A stretch of DNA of 64,000 nucleotides from Symbiodinium kawagutii (taxonomy: Eukaryota; Sar; Dinophyceae; Suessiales; Symbiodiniaceae). The DNA lies in the NCBI GenBank assembly GCA_009767595.1, contig VSDK01012485.1, positions 39,451 to 103,450 on the forward strand. Reading direction: 5' to 3'. Positions 57,886 through 64,000 of the stretch are shown one piece after another. Positions within the stretch are counted from its first letter, which is position 1. Each line of letters starts with the position of its first letter. The notes under the pieces were generated by a model that was not told the origin of the DNA, made no database searches, and saw nothing but the letters and a program-made list of their open reading frames with translations. The translations under genes were made by a program, and so were the position numbers.

Positions 57886-58009
57886 CTGGTAGTCCCTGAC
57901 ATGGCTGGCTGGAAAATCCACCAGCTCAATGAATGATTTCCCAGGGTTTTCCCTAACAAAATGGACGATTTTCCAGTGCCATGTTAGTTTACCAAAGAGT
58001 AGCTAATTT
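57886..58009. repeat. Family D inverted-repeat element (copy 3)
   Basis: ACTCTGGTAGTCCCTGACAT ... GATTTTCCAGTGCCATGTTA and GTTTACCAAAGAGTA. Confidence 0.7.
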
Positions 58010-58334
58010 TGTTAGTCAGGTTAAGCTAGGTAGTTAAGCTGGTGATCAGTTAGTTTAAGATTGGTTGAGTTGGTTAGTTGATGGTTTATGGTGGCTCAAC
58101 AGGCTGGTTGGTTGACGGTTGATGATGGTTTAGGTTAAGCTGCTTAGTTGATGGCTACTGATGGTTTACGAAGTTGGTTAGTGGGGCAATGGTGATTTAT
58201 GAAGCTGGTCACTTGATGGTTTATGGTGGTTGAAGCAAGTGATGGCGATTGATGGGTGATGGCATTGATGGTTAAGAATGGTAATGCCGATAATTCATTG
58301 CCAGTGATTAATGATATGAACATTATTGATCGAA

Positions 58335-58357
58335 GGAAGTTTAGAAGTCTAACTTCC
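58335..58357. repeat. Hairpin of a dispersed module (copy 2)
   Basis: GGAAGTTTAGAAGTCTAACT then TCC: a bulged stem, diverged from the hairpin at 43229. The downstream block AAATGCTGTGTTTTGCAA is shared as well. Confidence 0.65.
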
Positions 58358-58556
58358 GACAATATGGACAACTCAGCTAGGGTAGATCGCATATGCAGAT
58401 GTGAGAAAGAAGAGATGTGAGAAAGATGAGAGTGCTAGTGCGCCAAAATGTTAGGAAAGTCGCGAAATGCTGTGTTTTGCAAGGTTTTGTGCATCATGAG
58501 GGGCCAGAAGGGTACCTCCCTAAAGCGGCGGGTGCGGACCACTGTGGCGGAAGGTG

Positions 58557-59530
58557 TGTGCAAAAATCGTGAAAAAACCTAGGCGCGAAGCACATTTGGA
58601 AGTCAAAATCGTAAAAACATGTCAGCTTCGGAGCACTTTTGGGAGATGCAACTGGCAAAATCGTTCAAAAACCTAGGCGCGAAGCACATTTGGAAGTCAA
58701 AATCGTAAAAACATGTCAGCTTCGGAGCACTTTTGGGAGATGCAACTGGCAAAATCGTTCAAAAACCTAGGCGCGAAGCACATTTGGAAGTCAAAATCGT
58801 AAAAACATGTCAGGTTCGGAGCACTTTTGGAAGTTGCAACTGGCAAAATCGTTCAAAAACCTAGGCGCGAAGGACATTTGGAAGTCAAAATCGTAAAGAC
58901 ACTGCATGCTCGGAGCACTTTTAGAAGATTCCACGTTCAAAATCGTTAAAGAACCAAGGCGCCGAGCACATTTGGAAGTCAAAATCGTAAAAACACTACA
59001 TGTTCGGAGCACTTTTGATGACTCATGATTCTCAAAACTGGCACGCTGCCTGCGCGCGAAGCAAATTTTTAAGATAAAATCTTGTACCAAAATAAAAACT
59101 GCAATTTTACTAGCGTTTCGGGCCACTTTTCGGAGATGTCATATGATCATGAAAATTGGCACGCCGCCTGCGCGCGAAGCACATTCTCACGTCCGAAGTC
59201 GCAAAAACTCGTGGTTTTTAACAAGTTTTGAAAGTTGCATGTCCGAAAAAGTGCACGCGGCCAGGGCGAGAAGCACATTTTGAAGCAAATGTGTCAAAAC
59301 ACAGCACGTTTTGACACTTTTTGAACACAGGAGACAAAAGTAGGAAAACACTTGCGTTTCGCGTCACTTTTCGTGATTTATGTGGCCACAATGTGCACAA
59401 CGCTTGCGCGCCAAGCACATTTGCAGGTCAAAAGTAGCAAAACACTTGATGATCGGAACACCTTTGCAAGGTCCAATTATCAAAAGTGGCCAAACACCTA
59501 GATGCAAAACACTTCATGATCGAAGCACAT
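58557..59530. repeat. 94-bp satellite array, decaying to one side
   Basis: AGGCGCGAAGCACATTTGGA recurs at 58581, 58675, 58769, 58863 and about 58957, exactly 94 bp apart for the first four. Further copies to about 59530 are diverged and of changing length. Open minus-strand frames here are repeat artefacts. Confidence 0.95.
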
Positions 59531-60130
59531 TTGGAAGGTAAATGAATAGATAGACGAAAGATGGCTAGACAAAGAGGTAGCCAGATAGATCGACAAGTCG
59601 ATAGTCAGATCGATGGGTGGCTAGATGGATAGTCAGATACATAGATGCATCGTTGGATAGATAGATAGATAGATAGATGGATAGATAGATAGATAGATAG
59701 ATAGAATAGCTAGAATAGATAGATGGAATGGACAGACAGTTGGATAGCCAGATTCAGATGGCTAGATGGGTCGATAGATAGACAGATAGGTAGACGAAAC
59801 GAGAGTCAGATAGATAAGTAGATAGATAGTCAGGTAGAAAGACAGAAAGATAGACAGATGGACACATAGATGATCAGACAAATAATTCGGTAGATAGATA
59901 GACAGATAGATAGATAGGCAGATAGATAAATAGATAGATGGACAGGTAGATAGATAGATGCATAGACAGAAAGATGACGAGATAGATAGTGAGGTAGATA
60001 GAAAAACAAGTACATAGGCAGATAGATAAACGAATAGATCATCAGATAGATAGATAGATAGATAGACAGTCAGACAGACAGAAAGAAAACTGATCCACTG
60101 ATAGAAAGATAGCTAGACAGATAGGCTGCC
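59531..60130. repeat. Degenerate GATA/GACA microsatellite
   Basis: About 600 bp of AGATAGATAGACAGAT-type repeat with many substitutions, directly beside the 94-bp satellite. Confidence 0.95.
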
Positions 60131-60497
60131 AGTCAAGTGGCCAGATCGATGCTCACATTGGTAGGAAGTCAGGCCCAAGTGATGTTCAGTTCTCGGATCC
60201 CTCGGACAATCAATCGTCGCAACCACAACTGCACACTCCTATAGTGCTCCTATCTTGGAAACTTCCGCCACCGCCTTGTGCGGTACAACTGGTAAATACT
60301 TAGCGCCTTTGAAAACCAATTGGTTGGAAGGTTTGGGAGCCTGAGCTTGGCAAAGAGAAAAGGCAGACCGGGCGCGTGACTGGATGGATACTTAGGGAGA
60401 AGTGGATTTGGAGGTAGTTACTTGGTTACTTGGCGCTCCTCACATGTGGATTCATCACCCCCCATAGCTACAAACCTGGGGTAGCAGCGCTTCCCAG

Positions 60498-60569
60498 TGG
60501 GAGAATGCTGTCGCCAGGAGAAAACATCATCACGCAGGGCGAAGATGGAAACGATTTCTACATGATCAA
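60498..60569 (+). CDS. Cyclic-nucleotide-binding domain, exon a
   Basis: Acceptor CTTCCCAG (earlier acceptors at 60482 and 60485 are in phase 2-nt). Frame GRMLSPGENIITQGEDGNDF then YMIK: the GE.I..QGE.G..FY.I signature of the cNMP-binding fold (strands 2-4). Donor GTGTCT leaves AA, completed by G of exon b to give Lys. It is followed by a TATAAAAGCTATGATCA duplication in the intron. Confidence 0.85.
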
Positions 60570-60649
60570 GTGTCTTGCTATCCAGTTTCGGGAAATGCTT
60601 CCCTGCAAGTCACAGCTATTCATGGTGGGTTTTGCACTTGCAGCTTTGA

Positions 60650-60707
60650 TCGGAGAGTATAAAAGCTATGATCATTTATCGGAGAGTATAAAAGCTATGA
60701 TCATGGT
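60650..60707 (+). repeat. 29-bp tandem duplication
   Basis: ATCGGAGAGTATAAAAGCTA followed by TGATCAT occurs twice in direct succession. Confidence 0.85.
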
Positions 60708-61576
60708 TGAACGTGTATGGAACCGGTCTGTGCAGGTCAGCACGTTCCATATGCACTTTTAGTCAAGGTTTTGCGTGGTCCACTGTTTCTGTTGGTGGCT
60801 TTGCACCACAAGTTGGTTGTGGATTGTCCTTTTCAACCGTAGCGAAACTGTAATATTTTTTTTTGGCTTGCTGGAGGCTTGGATACGATCATGTGTTCAA
60901 TCCACAACATCCAGCTGCACCAAGTGGGCTAGAATTTTTCGAGAATCATTTTGTACAAGCAATCGAATTATCGGTTTGCCAGGTATATTTGTTGCTGCAT
61001 CCTGTCACTTGCAAAGTTGGTATACGCTTGTTTCTTGATGTTGTTTACAATCTGGGCCAATGTGATTAAGACATGAATCCACCAGACTATATATGTTGCA
61101 AGAAAATCAAGGATAGAGAGATCGGCATTTTTTGTCAAATTCTTTGTAAGCATCGGGGTCATGGTATGTTGAAGTGTGTTCGTTCCCTCAACCTTCGTAG
61201 ACAGTGTGGGGTCATACAGTCAGGACACCCGAGCTGCTCAACCAACACCCCGGCATGTACAACGCCATGTTTGGTTTTCGACCCTGTGATTGATTGATGC
61301 ATAGGTAAATGGCTGATTGCTTGCATGCTAGCCATGAGTTCTTGGGCTAGGCTAAGCACATCTTCAATGTTGATGGCAACGACCTTGGCAGCTTTGGGGA
61401 GCAGATAACCATCAACCATCTAAGGGTTGGGGGCACAACCGCTTTGCCTGACGGGATGCCAAACCACCAAGAGGAGCTTATCATATCACCAATCCACATG
61501 AGAGGACCTGCAAGGTATCCCACATGCTTACTACAAATTCCTGCCTCGGTGCCCCAAAACTTTCCCAAAAACTCAG

Positions 61577-61623
61577 GAAGGGCACTGCAGATGTGGAGAT
61601 CAATGGCAAGAAGGCCGTGGGCT
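61577..61623 (+). CDS. Cyclic-nucleotide-binding domain, exon b
   Basis: Acceptor AAAACTCAG, phase fits exon a. Frame KGTADVEINGKKAVG matches the next strand pair of the fold (G.A.V...G..V). The end is either 61623 (GT at 61624, phase 1, fits the exon at 63716) or 61634 (phase 0). Confidence 0.75.
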
Positions 61624-61899
61624 GTGAAAAGCCAGTTGTTGCGCTGGGAAACTACCAAAGTTTTTGTCTTTTTATGGCTACTGTTAGAAATACGGACAAA
61701 GATTGCAGTCTCAGAGAGGGGTATCACCGCTTGCTCTATAGTTTCAGCTGCCTAACTGGGCAATTCTCATCGCAGAGCCAGGTTGGCGGCGATAGCTGGG
61801 TGTCGCCGTTAATTAGTGCTTAGGCAAAGTCGGACTGGACATCCAGTCCGTTTTCACCCATGACACCCAGGTGTTTGCATGATTGTTGGTAGTGCAAAT

Positions 61900-62580
61900 G
61901 TTTTCCGATCACTGCAGATTCTGAACGCTGTGTTTATGGTATCCAACGCTGCTTTCAACAGCAGCTGGGCTGCGCAGTGTCGAGCAACTCAGCTGATGCA
62001 TTGCGCTAGACGCTATGTTGCGGGTGATTGCCATCCAGGTTGGTACCATCTCTTGAAGTGTAGTATGATATAGTGAGCTTGGTATTGCCAAAACATTTCT
62101 TCAAGATACCATCATTTTATATAACTCCGAGTATTTGTATAGGATATATGACTCCATCTCCCAATTACGAACATCCGTAGTCATTGAGAAATCGATAAAT
62201 CAAGATTTTCCAATAGCGCATATAACCATCCTCGAGCAGATAGAAGAAAGCATGTTCAATGTACCGATTGTGGATGGTCCAAGTTGATAATCTATTCCAG
62301 ATTACTTTCGGATGATCGTTATATATACATAACCATCCTGGAGTAGATAGAATATCCTCCATGTTCAATATTAGAACCATTTACCAGTCCAATTTGATAT
62401 TCTATCTACTCCAGGATCACTATCTAGAGAGATCATCTATATAAGTATGTATATTTACATATTTATATTTATTCACTTAATTTTATGCAAACATGTATAA
62501 ATATATTTAGGCAATATTCTTAGAGAGAGACATCGATATTTACACGTCATATTCCCGATTCATTCATGATGCTAGCGGCT
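61900..62580 (+). other. Intron with a perfect 20-bp inverted repeat
   Basis: AT-rich; CCTGGAGTAGATAGAATATC (62337-62356) and its exact complement GATATTCTATCTACTCCAGG (62396-62415). A diverged extra half lies near 62207. No coding island. Confidence 0.7.
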
Positions 62581-62600
62581 GAGCTCACAGCAGCGCACAG

Positions 62601-62639
62601 GTGGCTTCCTTGAAAGCAGGCACCGGGAAGGGCGCAGAG
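62601..62639 (+). CDS. Candidate exon in the cNMP-binding gene
   Basis: Acceptor AGCGCACAG, frame VASLKAGTGKGAE, donor GTTGGA. It resembles the V..L..G..FGE strand of the same fold but lacks the Phe, and its phase does not fit the next exon. Confidence 0.35.
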
Positions 62640-63124
62640 GTTGGAGCGATGATTCACCTGGACGCTGATTGACCTGCACTGGATCAACATTAACCAACCA
62701 CCAATAGTAACAGGGGGATGATAACCAACAGTTAATAGGGATCAGCTCGTAAACAGCTCGTTTAATGGGGGATTAACAGTTCTTGGGGATTAACAGTTAT
62801 TGGTGATCCTCATATTCCCCATTAATGGGGCATGACAACCAACAATAATGGGGAAAACACTGGTTAATAGTGGGGGGAAACTGATTGACCTGCAAGAGCG
62901 ATGTTTTTCACCTGCAAGAAGAAAGTGATTCAGAATGTTTCATGGAAAATCACTGGAAACTATTTTCCCTGTGAACCAAATGATTGAAATAAGCAACAAT
63001 GGTAGTCATGATAAGCAACAATGGTGGCTATGATAAGCACAAATGATGCGGGCTTTCAACGGCAATGCCATGATGAGCCTCGTAAAACCATGACATAGCC
63101 ATCATGAGCCACCGTGTAAGTTTT

Positions 63125-63137
63125 TTTTTTTTTTTGT
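63125..63137. repeat. Poly-T run
   Basis: T run in intron DNA between AACCATCATG-type repeats; the reverse strand would be a poly-A end, but no element was recognised next to it. Confidence 0.6.
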
Positions 63138-63715
63138 AGCGGTGTGGCATGTGAAAAAAAACGCGCAACCACACATCACATAGCAACAATTACGCAAAGG
63201 TCATGAACCATCATGAATCATTGTTTCACCATCATCATTCACCCGTGATCATCGCATAGCAATCAACCATTGTTCAACAACCATCACGTAGCCATCAATG
63301 AACAATAGTGATCCATTTTGTTCCACAACCATCATGTATGTATAGCCACCATTCAACAACCAGATCATTGGCCACAGTCTACCGACCACCATGCACCCCC
63401 AGTTCACCATCAGATTATAACATGTCCCATCCAACTTACATGGCAGTGGAGACAACCCATTGAATTGTTTATCATGACCTCCACTGGTGGTGTTCCCACC
63501 AGCCTAGTGGAAAATCCACCATTCCTAGCTGCTTGACCTATTAAAACTCGCTTTCAACCTACCTTTCTAGCTATGGAGGGCAAACCCTTGGACGCCCCGG
63601 CAAAAAAAACCTACCTTTCTACACAAAAACCTGCTAAAACCACCTTTTAAACCTATAAACCCACCTTTTCTCTACTTGACCAGGGCTTCATAGCCGTTTC
63701 CTCCACGCCTTGCAG

Positions 63716-63855
63716 CCCCACCTTGGGGCCCGTGGTGCCCCACCGGTGCCACGGATCCCAACCGGGGCGTCGTCCCACGGCGAGGCGACTACTTCGGTGA
63801 GAACGCCCTGCTGCGCAACGAGCCGCGCAACGCCACCATCAAGGCCAACACGCAG
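63716..63855 (+). CDS. Cyclic-nucleotide-binding domain, exon c (phosphate-binding cassette)
   Basis: Acceptor CGCCTTGCAG. Frame ends GVVPRRGDYFGENALLRNEP then RNATIKANTQ: the phosphate-binding cassette FGE.AL....PR.AT with the conserved Glu and Arg that hold the cyclic nucleotide. Together with exons a and b it makes one domain of usual order. The discriminating position after Arg is Asn (PRNAT) instead of Ala (typical cAMP) or Thr (typical cGMP). A likely GC donor (CAG|GCGCC at 63856) follows; a GT lies at 63880. A protein kinase G or PKA regulatory subunit is the most likely owner. Confidence 0.85.
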
Positions 63856-64000
63856 GCGCCTTTCGACCGAGGGCGCAGGGTGTCGATGTCGTGGGGAGAC
63901 GAGATCTCCAGGAGATGGGGAGGATGTGCTTGTGATGGTTAAGCTATGGCAAAAAATGTGGGGATGATCTTGGTTGATGGGTTTGATGGAGATCTTGGTT

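Noticed and set aside
58791-59418. Minus-strand frames with repeated CFARRQR-like segments
   Set aside because: Repeat of the peptide follows the 94-bp satellite; no independent coding evidence.
59830-60042. Tyr/Leu/Ile-rich open frame on minus
   Set aside because: Translation of the degenerate GATA array.

Overview
The window looks like nuclear DNA of a dinoflagellate (Symbiodiniaceae or Polarella-like); the exact genus cannot be fixed from the sequence. Four things point there. Short GC-rich coding islands, all on the plus strand, sit in long repeat-filled introns and can be joined by splice sites with consistent codon phase. A few donors look like GC rather than GT. An intronless gene has the exact last ten bases of the dinoflagellate spliced leader (TTGGCTCAAG) just upstream of its start. 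Non-coding DNA is packed with small inverted-repeat elements.

Layout. From base 1 to about 38-40 kb I can chain some thirty exons of one very large gene, most junctions agreeing in phase; it begins before the window. The protein is Ala/Leu/Arg rich and helical, with HEAT-like segments such as the exon at 36575-36667. I could not name the family. Further same-strand exons continue to about 57.6 kb, with less certain frames, and I cannot say whether they belong to the same gene. From 60.5 kb to the end, three or four exons encode a cyclic-nucleotide-binding domain (protein kinase G or PKA-regulatory type) that continues beyond the window.

Inserted in the introns are: a 5'-truncated LINE (11244-14133) with an 895-codon open frame and a 9-bp target duplication; an intronless LEA-2/NDR1-like membrane protein gene (25676-26401) with a relict spliced leader, best read as a re-integrated mRNA copy; and at least six families of 90-200 bp inverted-repeat elements (A-F below), several placed within about 20 bp of a splice site.

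Other structures: a 0.95 kb array of nested hairpins (41.79-42.74 kb), a 94-bp satellite (58.56-59.5 kb), GATA arrays, a diverged 1.07-kb duplication (20.1-21.9 kb), and two assembly gaps (28698-28719 and 38808-38919). No tRNA, rRNA, CRISPR or bacterial operon was seen. The intron DNA shows a strand pattern: sequence after donors tends to be TGGTTAATGATGG-like, and sequence before acceptors its complement, CCATCATTAACC-like.
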